A stretch of DNA of 64,000 nucleotides, taken from Polytrichum commune. Lineage: Eukaryota; Streptophyta; Polytrichopsida; Polytrichales; Polytrichaceae. The stretch is from NCBI GenBank assembly GCA_950295325.1, contig OX485807.1, forward strand, positions 48,948,440-49,012,439, in the 5' to 3' direction. Positions 12,081 to 23,859 of the stretch are shown here, in pieces (the stretch's first letter is position 1; every line of letters starts with the position of its first letter). A program made the translations under genes and the position numbers. The notes beneath the pieces were generated by a model that was not told the origin of the DNA, searched no databases, and saw only the letters and a program-made list of their open reading frames with translations.

Positions 12081-12510
12081 CAACAGCTAAATCACTGACA
12101 AAGTTTTGGAAAGAGTAAAAGCCCACACAAATTAAGGGGAGTTGGGAAGAGTGTTGCCAATGATGTAGTAGTACGAGGGGGGTATCTCGGCTTCCGGGCC
12201 CGTCGGCCATTTAATTACTATCTTTCGAGTTGTAAAAGCAACCGAATTATTTGCAAAAGCAAGCACACGCTCCCAATATAGCAAGTGTATTTACTTTTAA
12301 CCCAACACCCAAGTTAGTGGCCATTTAGTGCCGTGCACGGGGGTACTTACTTACACCCCCTCTCTCTCAATCATTTGCGGATGTCCGATTCATTGAATTG
12401 CTCACTGCATGCAGTTTACAAGCAGTTAAACTGATCCGACCTCATGAGCAGTTGAATGCATGCCTTGAAGTTGTGGTGAATGGAAGTTTTAGCATGCAAA
12501 TGACCTACTC
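12081..12510. other. Spacer, no gene seen
   Basis: Slightly GC-richer patch near 12180-12210. Nothing recognisable. Confidence 0.3.
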
Positions 12511-12514
12511 TAAT

Positions 12515-13049
12515 GGGCCGTTTATTACATCATGGATCATGAAGTCACCTTTTTGCTCCTTTAAAATATGTGATTGGTTGTTGAACTCGTTCCCGGATCA
12601 TTTCCGTTTACATCAAGAGAAAATATGTCAGAGCGAACGCGGACCTTGAGGTCTTCAAAAGGTTATGTTTGAAAGCATGCATTCTCCACTATCATGGTCC
12701 AACGGGTTCCCTCGCTGCAAATGTTAAGGACTGTGGCAGAGAAATGCCATCGTTATAAAATTTAATATTTTTTCTTCTTTTTCTGGCCAAACAATACAGT
12801 AGTTACGAGGGAAGGAGAAGAGGAGAAAGTCAAACATGAAGAAAATCCCTCAAAACTATCGTTTTTGGAAATATATTTTAAAAAATCAGCACATCCAGTT
12901 TTTTTGTGCATGGTCCGTTCTCTTGGTTCATGTTCAGGGGCCCAAAGGCTTTAATTTGCATTTTGTAGGAATCAAACCATGGAGGTGTGACCATGGAAAA
13001 GTGCCCTTTGTCATGGGACAACTTCATGGTCCATGATGTAAACAACCCC
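12515..13049. mobile_element. Harbinger-like TIR element, family C copy 1
   Basis: Left end GGGCCGTTTATTACATCATG and right end CATGATGTAAACAACCCC are inverted repeats of about 30 bp. TAA occurs just outside on each side (12511-12513, one base off the left end, and 13050-13052). The interior is collinear with 15768-16336: GTGATTGG.TGTTGAACTC, GAGGTC.TCAAAAG, TGGTCCAACGG. Non-coding; about 535 bp. Confidence 0.7.
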
Positions 13050-13937
13050 TAAGTTACATACATGTCATAGTAGGAGTAAACTTTGCAGTTGTTGATTTCT
13101 TTTCAATTATTTTTTTCATGAAAATTTGAGGGAGTTACGAAATAAATGTTGCTTAAAATTCTAAATTATTGTAAACGGACAAGTGTCATAACATCACTCA
13201 ACCGTAGGGTGTTGCATCGCACTATGAGGCTTGGAATTTTGTGGGTATAGCGCCACTTTTATGGTGGGCCACTCTTACAAAATCTACATTACTCGACTTC
13301 AACGTGAAGTCTTGAACTTGAGCCGGTTATTTTTCAAACTCAACCGGCTCATGTGTAATTAATGATATGATCTCCCCGCTCATAGGTTGACCCCATGTTT
13401 TTTACTAAACCAAGTATCACAATTTGTGAAAGTGGCACTATTTAGCCAAATCTCAAAGTTGTCGAGGACTTAACTTTTTTCATTAAGTGACACTAAATTC
13501 TTGAATACACACTCATTTACCATGGATTTCAAGAAAAATCGATGCACACTTTGAGATATTTGTAGAGTGATGAAAAAAACTAACATGAATATTGTCAAGT
13601 GCCGATACCCTCATTGAACAGTGCCAAGTGTTGTTACTTTCAACGAACAAATCTACTATGAATAGCCATTTCAGCGAATGATGCCGGGATGAACAACGCC
13701 TCCCAGATCTTCCAGTAGCACTAATTTTACAGTGGGCAGAAATCTAGTACCAACACCACTAACTCCCCACACTCACACTATTAGCCCTCCCTTACAAACT
13801 GGGAAAATCACTGACATGTCATGAATTCACACTTGCTATTTGCATGAAACAATTCCCAATTCGATCCAACCGTGAAAATTATCCATGGAGTTAGAAATGC
13901 CCACATACCTTAAGTTCAAGCACATCTTCCCCATGCA
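13050..13937. other. Repeat-derived spacer
   Basis: 13300-13385 holds a short family H piece (GAAGTCTTGAACTTGAGCCGG, CTCAACCGGCTCATGTGTAA). Otherwise AT-rich sequence without recognisable content. Confidence 0.35.
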
Positions 13938-15190
13938 CTGTCAAAAGAAATGGCAACGACAATGGCAACGAAAGCAAGAAACCCTAATAACCCGCTTAGC
14001 TTGTGTTAATGCAAGACCGCAAGAAATGGCAACGGCAACGAAAGCAAGAAACCCTTATAACTTGGTTATCTTGTGTGAATGCAAGACCGCAAGAAATGGC
14101 AACGGCAACGAAAGCAAGAAACCCTAATAACCCGCTTAGCTTGTGTTAATGCAAGACCGCAAGAAATGGCAACGGCAACGAAAGCAAGAAACCCTTATAA
14201 CTTGGTTATCTTGTGTGAATGCAAGACCGCAAGAAATGGCAACGGCAACGAAAGCAAGAAACCCTAATAACCCGCTTAGCTTGTGTTAATGCAAGACCGC
14301 AAGAAATGGCAACGGCAACGAAAGCAAGAAACCCTAATAACCTGCTTAGCTTGTGTTAATGCAAGACCGCAAGAAATGGCAACGGCAACGAAAGCAAGAA
14401 ACCCTAATAACTTGGTTATCTTGTGTGAATGCAAGACCGCAAGAAATGGCAACAGCAACGAAAGCAAGAAACCCTAATAACTTGGTTATCTTGTGTGAAT
14501 GCAAGACCGCAAGAAATGGCAACGGCAACGGCAACGAAAGCAAGAAACCCTAATAACTTGGTTATCTTGTGTGAATGCAAGACCACAAGAAATAGCAACG
14601 GCAAAGGCAACGGCAACGAAAGCAAGAAACCCTAAATAACTTGCTTATCTTGTGTTAAGGTAGGGGTGGCAATTTCCGTGCGGGTCCTAAAGTCGATCCC
14701 TATGTCGGAAGCACCTTTTTAGGTGCTTTTACCGTTCACAACGCTGCCAACATTTCATTGGCTGCCAGCGGTCGATTTAATGCTGCCAGCGGTCGGTTTT
14801 AGAAATCCACCCAGTGGATATACCACGTACCCTATGTGCGAGTGTTGGTCACTCTACAAGGTTTCCTTTAAAAATTTGTAGGAAATCATAAACATGCCGG
14901 AAATTTATGATTTTTTCATAGTTGCTCTTGCACCAGCTTTGCGGAGCGCTCAAAATTTATAAAAAAAAAAGTTTCAGCATCCCAACTAGGCACATCTGAA
15001 ATTTGGACGGAAATAGCCACCCCTACCTTAATGCAAGATCGCAAGAAATGGCAATGACAACGGAAGCAAGAAACCCTAATAACTTCGTTATCTTGTGTTA
15101 ATGCAAGACCGCAAGAAATGACAATGACAATGACAACGGCAACGAAAACAAGAAACCCTAATAACTTGCTTATCTTGTGTTAATGCAAGA
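13938..15190. repeat. 70-bp tandem array, about 12 units, split by a MITE
   Basis: Units of 70 bp run head to tail with core GACCGCAAGAAATGGCAACG. Two variants differ at the end of the unit: X (CCCGCTTAGCTTGTGTTAAT) and Y (CTTGGTTATCTTGTGTGAAT). By eye the order is X-Y-X-Y-X-X-Y-Y-Y, then degenerate units with extra GGCAAC repeats. Each unit holds AAACCCT(A/T)A, in most copies the plant telo-box. Because 70 is not a multiple of three and stops are few, the array produces 60-80 codon frames on both strands; I regard these as artefacts. Units 11 and 12 lie beyond the MITE at 14659-15027. Confidence 0.92.
14659..15027. mobile_element. 369-bp MITE inserted in the 70-bp array
   Basis: The ends GGTAGGGGTGGCAATTTCCG and, read from the other strand, GGTAGGGGTGGCTATTTCCG are 20-bp inverted repeats with one mismatch. 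TTAA flanks both sides (14655-14658, 15028-15031), and removing the element restores the array sequence TGTGTTAATGCAAG. The flank fits a TTAA (piggyBac-type) or TA (Mariner-type) duplication. The TAGGGGTGGCAA terminus resembles plant hAT ends, but an 8-bp duplication is not seen. Non-coding. Confidence 0.85.
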
Positions 15191-15194
15191 TCAC

Positions 15195-15767
15195 GAAACC
15201 GTTTGAAGAACGTGAAACGAAGCGACTCCGTTCACGACCCCGCATGCAGCGGCCGGGCTCGGCGAAGCCTGGCACAAACTAAAGTGAACTTACTTTAAAT
15301 CCGAGAGCTCTTTATTAAGTGGCTTGCCATGCATCACTCACCACCCCCGGCCCGGCCTCTGCAATTGCCATGACTTTTGATTTTGCTAACTTAATAGCGG
15401 TCGCACGCTTTTGCAGGCACTAGCTAGCTAGTCGATCGATCGATCTTGGGTGTGAGACCTGCCACTATATAACTCCCTCACTCACGAGCCACATCCCCAC
15501 ACCAACTTTATTTAAGTCCCAAGCTTATTTCGTGACCCTTTTGGGCACTCGTGCCACAACACAACGTCGCGGGGGAAAAGGAGCACCCCGGCCGGTGCAT
15601 GGGAAGTTTATGAAGCGAACGAGAGTTTGCGGCCAAGATTTGAGGGTTATCTTCCTTCATTAGGGCTAGCTTAATCTACGTTGTTTACTAATTACCCTCC
15701 AATGATTTGTTAGTCCATAACCCTCAATCCTTAACTTCCTAAGCCTATGAGAGGGTTGGTTCTACGA
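15195..15767. other. Spacer with GC-richer patch and short palindrome
   Basis: More GC-rich than its surroundings at 15200-15260. Around 15421-15445 GCTAGCTAG and TCGATCGATCGATC are short self-complementary tracts. No gene recognised. Confidence 0.3.
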
Positions 15768-16336
15768 GGGGTTGTTTACACCATGGACCGTGAAGTTGTC
15801 CCAAGGTTTTGTAAAATTTGTGATTGGCTGTTGAACTCATCATGGGACCGGTTTGGTTTACACCAAGGGAGTGACCATGGAGATGAGGTCCTCAAAAGAC
15901 GTATTTTAAGGCCTATGTTATTCACTGGCATGGTCCAACGGATTTTGTGGTGGGAGAGGTTAATGAAGTGCTTTAGTAGAAAAAGACGAGGGCCCATGGC
16001 AAAGAAATGATGTTATGATGTTATGATTTTTTTTTTATTAGTGAAATGTTTTATGGGGAAGAGAAGATGAAGACAAGGGAAGACACAAACTTTATTTTAT
16101 TTTATTTTTTCAAAAGTGCCATTTTTGGGCATATATTAAAAAAATCAGCACATTTACTTTTGGTGCATGCTCGTTCCTCGTGGTCCACATTCGGTTTACA
16201 CGTAGTGAGGGGCCCAAAGGCTTTGTGAATCGATTGTTTAAGAAACCGGACCGTGAAAGTTGGACCGTGAAGTTAGACCATGAGAAAAGGTTGTCTCCCA
16301 TGGTCCAACTTCATGGTCCATGGTGTAAACCGGCCC
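15768..16336. mobile_element. Harbinger-like TIR element, family C copy 2
   Basis: Left end GGGGTTGTTTACACCATGG and right end CCATGGTGTAAACCGGCCC are inverted repeats extending about 33 bp (through ACCGTGAAGTTG / CAACTTCATGGT). The interior matches copy 1 at 12515-13049. The open frames of 87 and 73 codons on opposite strands lie inside this non-coding element. Its flanks do not show a clean target duplication. Confidence 0.7.
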
Positions 16337-19300
16337 TCAATGTTGGTTGTGAATTTCTTATGGACAAGTTTGGAGGTTAGAATGGGAGTTTTCTTTAGGA
16401 TCTTGAAACATAGGAGATGAGCTATTATGCGGAGGAAAACGGGCATGAACGATCCTTTGGATTTATAGAATGTAGCAAGTGAAGGAAATGATGCACAAGA
16501 AAATTTCTTGTTTTATCCCCCCTAAAAAGACTTTTGACCAATCAAATTCACATGGAAAATGAGCAGAATGCTTGTGTGATCCACTAGATGAGAACTCAAT
16601 AGTTGTGCATCTCCATTGTTGTGCCAAAATGTGCAAATCACAATACACTAGCCACCGTGCATTTGAAGTACATAAATTGTCTTGTATTTCTAACCACGTA
16701 TATGCAAATAGTTCCTTCAAAATCAAAAAATGTTGAAATGTTGGATTCGATGGTCGATGTGAGCACAAAGGCCATTTCGACATGAGCATTAAAAGAACAT
16801 TTAAAAATCAGTTTTACCAAAATATATATATCTTTGATGTTCATGCCAAGTTTGCATTGAAGTGGCAAACATTTCTTGGAGTCAACACCCTCATGTGAGC
16901 TCCCAATACACCAAAAACATAACCACTTCTCCACTTTGACAAAAAAAATTGCACATGCTAATCATCTCAAAATTGCACGGCTCATGAGTTTATGGGTTGA
17001 TATCCATGTTGGCTTCATGTACAGTTATTTGATAGCGGATGAATAAGTTAGGCAGGGTTCGTGTAGGGAAGTAATCATCCATCAACCATAATTTGGTTGC
17101 TTGGCAAGTCAAGGGTAACTTCCAAAGATGTCATATTTGGGCTTATAAATGATTCCTAAAGACAAATCCATCCACAAAGAAAGTGCTAGGAAGGTTACAA
17201 TAGGTATCATGGTCTTCCTCATGAAATTTTCTTGTCAATGTCAATGATCCCATTCCAATGTGAGAGGGTGGTTGTTCACAAGAGATTTTTAAAGTCAAGA
17301 ATGAAATAACTTTGCCCTTTGTTTCATAACTATAACATGACCATTAATTCAATATTATTTTTTATTGAAAAAAATTAGTTGTCAATGGACCTTTAATTCA
17401 TACTTCAAAGTGTATATCTATTCTTAGTATTCACCGAAGGCAAGATCAACTTCATGAAATTTTGGAGCTCATTCGAATTGTTGTAGAACTATTAGCAAAG
17501 TAAACCGACATGTAAAACTAAGCTAGGGAACTTCTTAAAATCTACATAGTTGGTGGGTTTAGCATTTTTTATGTTCATAGGCTTTGTGACTACCACACCT
17601 AATATAACTCTATGCATCTCTAAGGAAGGAGATTTGTTTTTAGTCCCCAACGAGCTTTGGCAACCTCGTTTGGAGGGCAACAGGACAATGGGTTAGGTTT
17701 AGCATCTAGCACAACTTGCCATAAACACCTCTCAATTTGACATTTTAAAGATAACTCCAATTTGAAGTCACACTCCTAATGAGAGATACTAAGTTATTGT
17801 TGCTCCGCAACTTTCATGAAACATTGAATAGCCAAAACGTGCCCGTCAACACATGGCACAACTACATCGTCGACAAGAATCAAATCAATTTCCCAGCTCG
17901 ATTATTGGAAGAATCTCAACTACAAAAGTGACACAAGTTGTCCACAACAAAATTTTCCAAATGTGTTGGTAAAATACTCGTATTCTCCTTACAAACGACG
18001 TGAAAGCAACATTGCCTCTTCCCAACAACCGGTCCAAAGTGAAGCTCCGCCATACAATACGAATGGGCACCGACATGAGAGCCCTAGACGTATATATTCG
18101 TCGTCAAACTTAGACCCCGTAATTTTAGGTCTAAACTAGACGTTGGTCTCCATGGATGCCATTAATGAATGAATGGATGGATGGATGAATAAAATGGGAA
18201 GGGTCTCATCCAAAAGGCCTTGCAAGCTGTCGCGTAGCTGGGGCCCTTCATTGGCTGTGGATTCCCAGTACATCCAGCCGTGCCGCGTGGATGAACAGAT
18301 ACAGACACACATGGGATGAATTATTCTCATCCACTTACGGACTGCAATCATCGCCCGTCGCCAGGACGTGCACGCTTGCGTGTCACGACGTGCCAGGGTG
18401 ACGTGGCAGCGTCCAACGGTCCGGTCCCCGGTCTCCTTGTGACCGATGGTCGCCTCGGTCACCGTGCCCAAAGACGCCAGTTGGTCGCCTTCTATTCCTA
18501 GCCTCATGCTTATAATATGTCGATATTGTTTATATATATACACACACTCCAAGCTTATTAGTAATTAAGAAAGAAATTTTGTGGGGGCCGGTTCGACCAT
18601 CATGTTGCCACATAGATTCCAATCAATTGTGGCTACATTTGGCCGGGCCATAAATGTCTCGAGTCATTTCGTTTCTTTCTTCATCTTTTCTTTCCCTTTT
18701 TCCCCTTTTCTTTCCGTATTTGTTTGTTTGTTTATGTGTTTGTTTGGGGAGACAATAGAGTTATGCCATGCTGACATTTACATGTGGGCATACTCAGTAG
18801 ACGGTTCCCAACCAATATGGAGCAGTTTTACGTTCGTTTTTACTTAGCGAACGTTCAAAACAGGAGTACGTCGCAGCTTGTCGTTGGTTAAAAACGACGG
18901 GACGGAAAAGTGTTCCATACTAGTGGGAGTCGTCTGCTGGCTATGTCTAGGAGCAACTGTGGCCACGGCTTCAATCAACAAAAGGTGACGAGGGTGAATG
19001 AACAGCTTGGTTGAGTTCGGGCAGTCGACCAAAAAATATTTGCATGTTTGGTAGTATCATGTTGGGTCTTTATTCCATGGCTCTTCTCTCAAGCTCGTGT
19101 TGAGGCCATTTTCTCTTAGTTTGTTGATTGTTTGGGGGAAGTAATTGTAGGGTTATCTGCAAAAGGTGAAGGTGAACAAACTTGAGTTTGGTTCACGTCA
19201 AACGAAAACTATGTCGTCGTTGTGTTTTTCTTTGTTTTTTTTGTTTTTTTTTTAAACAAATATTGTTTTCCATTTATAAGGATAAAATGTACTTTACGAG

Positions 19301-19720
19301 GCACCTCATTGACCTCAAGCCGAATTTGGAAGAGAAACAAGGAGAACACCCGCAACAAACCCAACTTAAAATACATAAACTTGCCAAACTCATGTCAAGA
19401 AACCAAGAAAATGGATCCCAAGTAACATGATTAGAGGCCATAAACCACCGAGGCACGAGCCAACGACTCCCTTACAACAAGGTTGGAGGAACAAGATGTA
19501 AAAGTAAACTCAACAAAAGCATCTAGTCCAAGTTGCAAGGCAACAACTCATTAATTGCTCATACAATACATCATGTAAATACAATAAGATATAGTATACA
19601 TGTGGGGGATTAAACATGACCTAGGTTGATTCAATGGCCCTAAATTTAGGTAGATTAGATCATGGCTCAATCCATGTGTATAGTTTATGTCTTTTGTTGC
19701 ACATACTCCACTACATTGGA
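16337..19720. other. 3.4 kb without a recognised gene
   Basis: Only short unrelated frames are present. The longest, a 138-codon minus frame at 18136-18552, covers a GC-richer patch (18200-18490) and shows no motif. 18160-18190 has a GGAT/GAAT minisatellite that recurs near 28401-28445, and the following bases (ATTCTCATCCACT) are also shared between the two places, so both may belong to one old repeat. I see no RNA gene. Confidence 0.4.
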
Positions 19721-21165
19721 TTTGGTATTGGAGGACGCTAAACACCCCCCCCCCCACGAACTTCTAGGGATTCCATATTCGGGCGGGGGCAGCCCTCCCA
19801 CGAAATTTCTGGCCCCGCCCGGATTTTTTCCAAACCCGCCCGAAAATAGCTGCCCGCCCCGCCCGAAAACGAAAAAAACATTGCTCTTCCATTCTTGAAG
19901 GCCGCTTGACTACAAATCCCATATTGAGTGCACTTCACCTTCAAGGTCTCAAATCAATATATATGTGCACTTCCACCTAGTAAATAAGGCATTAAATGGG
20001 ATTTCATTCCGGAAGTGAAACCGTCAACTAAGACTGTAATTAACTTGGAAGTAAAAAAATTAGAAAATCCTCATCAACATTGAGGTTATAATTTTTATGA
20101 CTTACCATTTGAAATTGTCTTCGTCATTCTTAAATGACACTTAAATTTAGTGTGCTGATGTGGTATGTATATTTTATGATATTTTAGATAATTCTGGCTA
20201 CTTTCAAGAATATTCATACGCACTTATTCTAATTAAGTGTGATTTAATGTAATTATGTCTAATTAATTCTGATTAATCCTAATTAATCCCAAATAAATCA
20301 GAAAGGTATTCGTTCCAAATTAAGTAAGACTAATTAATCCTAAAATTTAATTACTAGAATTAACTCCAATTAAGTCCAATCAATTTCAGTAATTACAATA
20401 CTCAATTTTTATATCCAGTAAGCCAATAATTAATCAATTATTTTAATTACCGGATTTGATTATTGGCTTACTGGATATAAAAATTGAGTATTGTAATTAC
20501 TGAAATTGATTGGACTTAATTGGATTTAATTCTAGTAATTAAATTTTAGGATTAATTAGTCTTACTTAATTTGGAACGAATACCTTTCTGATTTATTTGG
20601 GATTAATTAGGATTAATCAGAATTAATTAGACATAATTACATTAAATCACACTTAATTAGAATAAGTGCGTATGAATATTCTTGAAAGTAGCCAGAATTA
20701 TCTAAAATATCATAAAATATACATACCACATCAGCACACTAAATTTAAGTGTCATTTAAGAATGACGAAGACAATTTCAAATGGTAAGTCATAAAAATTA
20801 TAACCTCAATGTTGATGAGGATTTTCTAATTTTTTTACTTCCAAGTTAATTACATTCTTCGTTGATGGTTTCACTCCCGGAATGAAATCCCATTTAATGC
20901 CTTATTTACTAGGTGGAAGTGCACATATATATTGGATTTGAGACCTTGAAGGTGAAGTGCACTCAATATGGGATTTGTAGTCAAGCGGCCTTCAAGAATG
21001 GAAGAGCAATGCTTTTTTCGTTTTCGGGCGGGGCGGGCAGCTATTTTCGGGCGGGTTTGGAAAAAATCCGGGCGGGGCCAGAAATTTCGTGGGAGGGCTG
21101 CCCCCGCCCGAATATGGAATCCCTAGAAGTTCGTGGGGGGGTGTTTAGCGTCCTCCTTTGGTATT
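19721..21165. mobile_element. 1.43-kb near-perfect foldback (palindromic) transposon with 9-bp target duplication
   Basis: The element itself is 19730-21156; TTTGGTATT flanks it at 19721-19729 and 21157-21165. The left arm (19730-20430, about 701 bp) begins GGAGGACGCTAAACACC and the right arm (20459-21156, about 698 bp) ends GGTGTTTAGCGTCCTCC. The arms match base for base almost throughout, differing by a few substitutions and by run lengths such as 11 C against 7 G. Only about 28 bp (20431-20458) separates them. The outer 160 bp of each arm is GC-rich, the inner part AT-rich with repeated AATTAAT motifs. A 9-bp duplication with long terminal inverted repeats fits a non-autonomous Mutator-like (TIR-MULE) or Foldback element. 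The 68-, 78- and 114-codon frames inside are by-products. Confidence 0.9.
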
Positions 21166-22507
21166 GCACTCCACAATCTCTTGTTTTAAAAGAAGAAGAA
21201 GAAGAAGAAGATTTTGTCACGGGCGTGAAAAATGGTGTTGCTTCATTCTTGAGTTGATCTGAGGGCATATGGCATCCCAAAACGGGCACTACTAGAATTA
21301 GAGGTCACCTAGATACCCTCGTTGTGATTGGGTGGGCCATATATGGTGGGGTGCACCATGAATCAAGTGCTAAGAAGGTCACCCATTGAATTACTATTTT
21401 TGTCTTGGCTGAATTTAATCTTAAAGCTCCCATGGAATATGGGTTAAGGACTTGGGTTCGAGCCACCCAGGTCTCTTGAAATAAAATGGTAGCATGTATA
21501 TCGTCACCTAGGTGAGATGCCCACCTCTTTCAGTTGGGTCCCCAACACTGCTACCAAGGTAAAAGGGGCATTGTGAAAACTCGATCCATACATGTTGATC
21601 TATCTCCAATGGATTTTTCTAAACTAAAACGGGGCCTCTATTGTTCATTCCACGGTCAGTCATACGAATAAAATAAAATATACATGTTATGGTATAATTA
21701 ATTATGTCTTTGCTTTGAATAATAGCGGTGGAGGCCCAATTGATAGAGTTAGGTGTTTAGCCCTGACCGCATATTGTCATAGATGTAAGTTTGGACTTTG
21801 ACACAAGGTTGTCAAGAACCCTTGGAATAGCACGTTGAAGCACGATTTGTTTTGATGTGTTTGATCACGAGCTGTACCTTGTGCATGCATAACTCTTGTG
21901 AAGATATATTGTAATGCCAAATCAAATGACCGATTTGACATGATTCACTTGAATTTTGTTAGGGATAGAATACTTAGGATAACATGAATGTAAATTTACA
22001 AGACATAATGGTAAAATAAGATACCAAGAATGAAAATTGGTAGTTTTATTGATAAGCTTTGTGAAGTTGCTGAGGATAAAAGGAGACTACGGAGGCTTCA
22101 TGGGTGTAGCTAAATCATAGATAGGAGCAATAATAGTAGACATCGGTTGCATTGCCCTATACAAAAGGAGTGCCCTTACTTTGTAATATGAGATTTGGTT
22201 TTAAGTATGAAGATTTTGTTGTAAAAAAGTATAATGAAAGGAACCTTTGGGTAAAGTAGAGTGCACATACTAGGACAAGTCCAATGGATGAGTTTCAAGA
22301 GTAGAAGGTGTATAGAGACCCTTAGCCAAAGTATTGCTCGAAAGGTAATAGGACAAGTATTGAGGATTTGTCACCAAGTAGATAGAACCAAAGACATGAT
22401 GTGCACATCCGACCAAAGGCCACCAATGTAGGTTAGAGGATAGTGGTACCCTTAAGCTAAACACTAGGCCATAGATCAACCTCAAATCTATGCCTACCAA
22501 GGAGGAT
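21166..22507. other. Spacer with (GAA)n at 21190-21210, no gene
   Basis: A GAA microsatellite of about seven units follows the foldback element. GGTTCGAGCC at about 21456 resembles a tRNA B box, but no A box or acceptor stem could be fitted. No coding region was recognised. Confidence 0.4.
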
Positions 22508-22510
22508 TAA

Positions 22511-23637
22511 GGGCCAAGTTTCATGTGCCGGTCCCAGTCCATTTGTTTCAAAATAAATGGGTGGGCAGGTGAAAAGAGGGTGGTACCATGTGCCCATCCT
22601 TCTCACCCAAGGACTGGTTTCCCCCATGGATGGGTGTCTCACATTTTGTGTTGTGCAAGAACGGGTGCCAAAGCACCGGCGGTCCTAACGGTCACACGAA
22701 GGACATGTGCCGGTTAGAAAGCTCCGGTGACCGGATCAACCGGTCGCCTAGGGTACACTCTTGGATACTAAAGGCCACTTTGTTCTTCAAGTTCTTTCTT
22801 TTGAGGAGTACTCCTAGGGAACGTATATTTTATGATGTTTTAAGAATCTAGATCTTAACTATATATATATATATATATATAAGGCAAACAAACCAAAGGA
22901 AACACTCATGAAATATTTAAAAGACTATTTTGGTATCATTTGGATGTCACAATTAAGTTTTATTAAAATAAACACATGATTATTTCACTTTATGTAGTGG
23001 TTACATTGACAATTAGATTATCAATTACGGGTATAAACTTAAAAAATCTCTATGTATCAGTACATGCAATGTTGACAACCACTCGCCTCAATCTAATTAC
23101 CCAAACAACAATGCAGTAGTGAGTAGGCCATTTACTTACCAAAACCGGGGGCACTTGAGTATAGTCCATACTCTTGCATTTAAATTTAAAAAATTAGTGT
23201 AACTTGAAATTTACAATGTAGTCAACATTAATCAAAATTATTGACATTCTTAGATTAATTATGATTTTAAATTAGGTTGTCTTGCTATAGCCTTTACCCA
23301 ATCTTGATTTACATATTTCCATAGATGATAGTAGTACCAACCTATGCATATCAACAACACATAATTTGGAATTCATTCAATAAATGTATGGAAATTGAAG
23401 TGCAAATCAAATATGAAAAGTTAAATGATGATGACCTCCATTGCCAGTGACCTTCATAAAGTGTCATGTCTTATCACTCACCAAATTTACTTAGAAAGTA
23501 GGAAATCGAAATAAACCGGCACCCCACATAGAAGTACCCCTCCATAAAATGAGTGACATCACCCATTTTTTGGATGATGTCACCCATTTCTCACCCATTT
23601 AAAAAACGGACCAGGACCGGCACATGGAACTTGGCCC
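22511..23637. mobile_element. Harbinger-like TIR element, family F, 1.1 kb
   Basis: TAA flanks both ends (22508-22510, 23638-23640). The left end GGGCCAAGTTTCATGTGCCG and the right end CGGCACATGGAACTTGGCCC are inverted repeats, continuing inward as GTCCCAGTCC / GGACCAGGAC for about 30 bp. Inside the right end, GTGACATCACCCA is repeated as ATGATGTCACCCA. The interior is AT-rich and holds a (TA)n tract at 22859-22881. No transposase frame is visible, so it is probably non-autonomous or has suffered later insertions. Confidence 0.8.
22859..22881. repeat. (AT)n microsatellite
   Basis: Eleven AT units within the family F element. Confidence 0.9.
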
Positions 23638-23828
23638 TAAGAGCCAAAGGACCGTAACAGATCCCTAGTTTCCTTACCTGGGACACATACGAGAGGCAAA
23701 ACAAGTAATAAAGCTCAAAAGGGAGAAGCAGGCAAGAATCTACATTAACAAATTCACCTCTAATAGTGGGCCTCCTTAACAATATCCCGTAGAATGTTTA
23801 GATTAGAGATTACTTTACATACGTAGGT

Positions 23829-23856
23829 GTCGTATTATCGGGGGGGGGGGGGGGGA
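23829..23856. repeat. Pogo-like terminus followed by a 17-G run
   Basis: GTGTCGTATTATC leads into 17 consecutive G (23840-23856). The reverse complement, CCCCGATAATACGACACCT, nearly equals the left terminus of the Tigger-like element at 10369 (CCCCCGGTAATACGACACCT). I infer a solo end of a related element. The rest of that element was not traced. Confidence 0.4.
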
Positions 23857-23859
23857 ACA

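Noticed and set aside
13938-14640. Overlapping 60-80 codon frames on both strands across the 70-bp array, including hydrophobic ones resembling signal peptides
   Set aside because: The unit is not a multiple of three and lacks stops in several frames, so open frames arise automatically. No motif, start context or splice signal supports them.
18136-18552. 138-codon minus-strand frame in a GC-richer patch
   Set aside because: No motif, low-complexity start, and an open plus frame over the same bases. GC content alone makes stops rarer.
20913-21257. 114-codon frame in the right arm of the palindrome, with a similar frame in the left arm
   Set aside because: The duplicate exists only because the arms are inverted copies. 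The peptide has no recognisable domain and runs into the (GAA)n tract.
21390-21475. Possible tRNA: GGTTCGAGCC followed by CACCCAGG
   Set aside because: No A box at the right distance and no acceptor or anticodon stem could be formed. A tRNA-derived SINE remains possible but unsupported.
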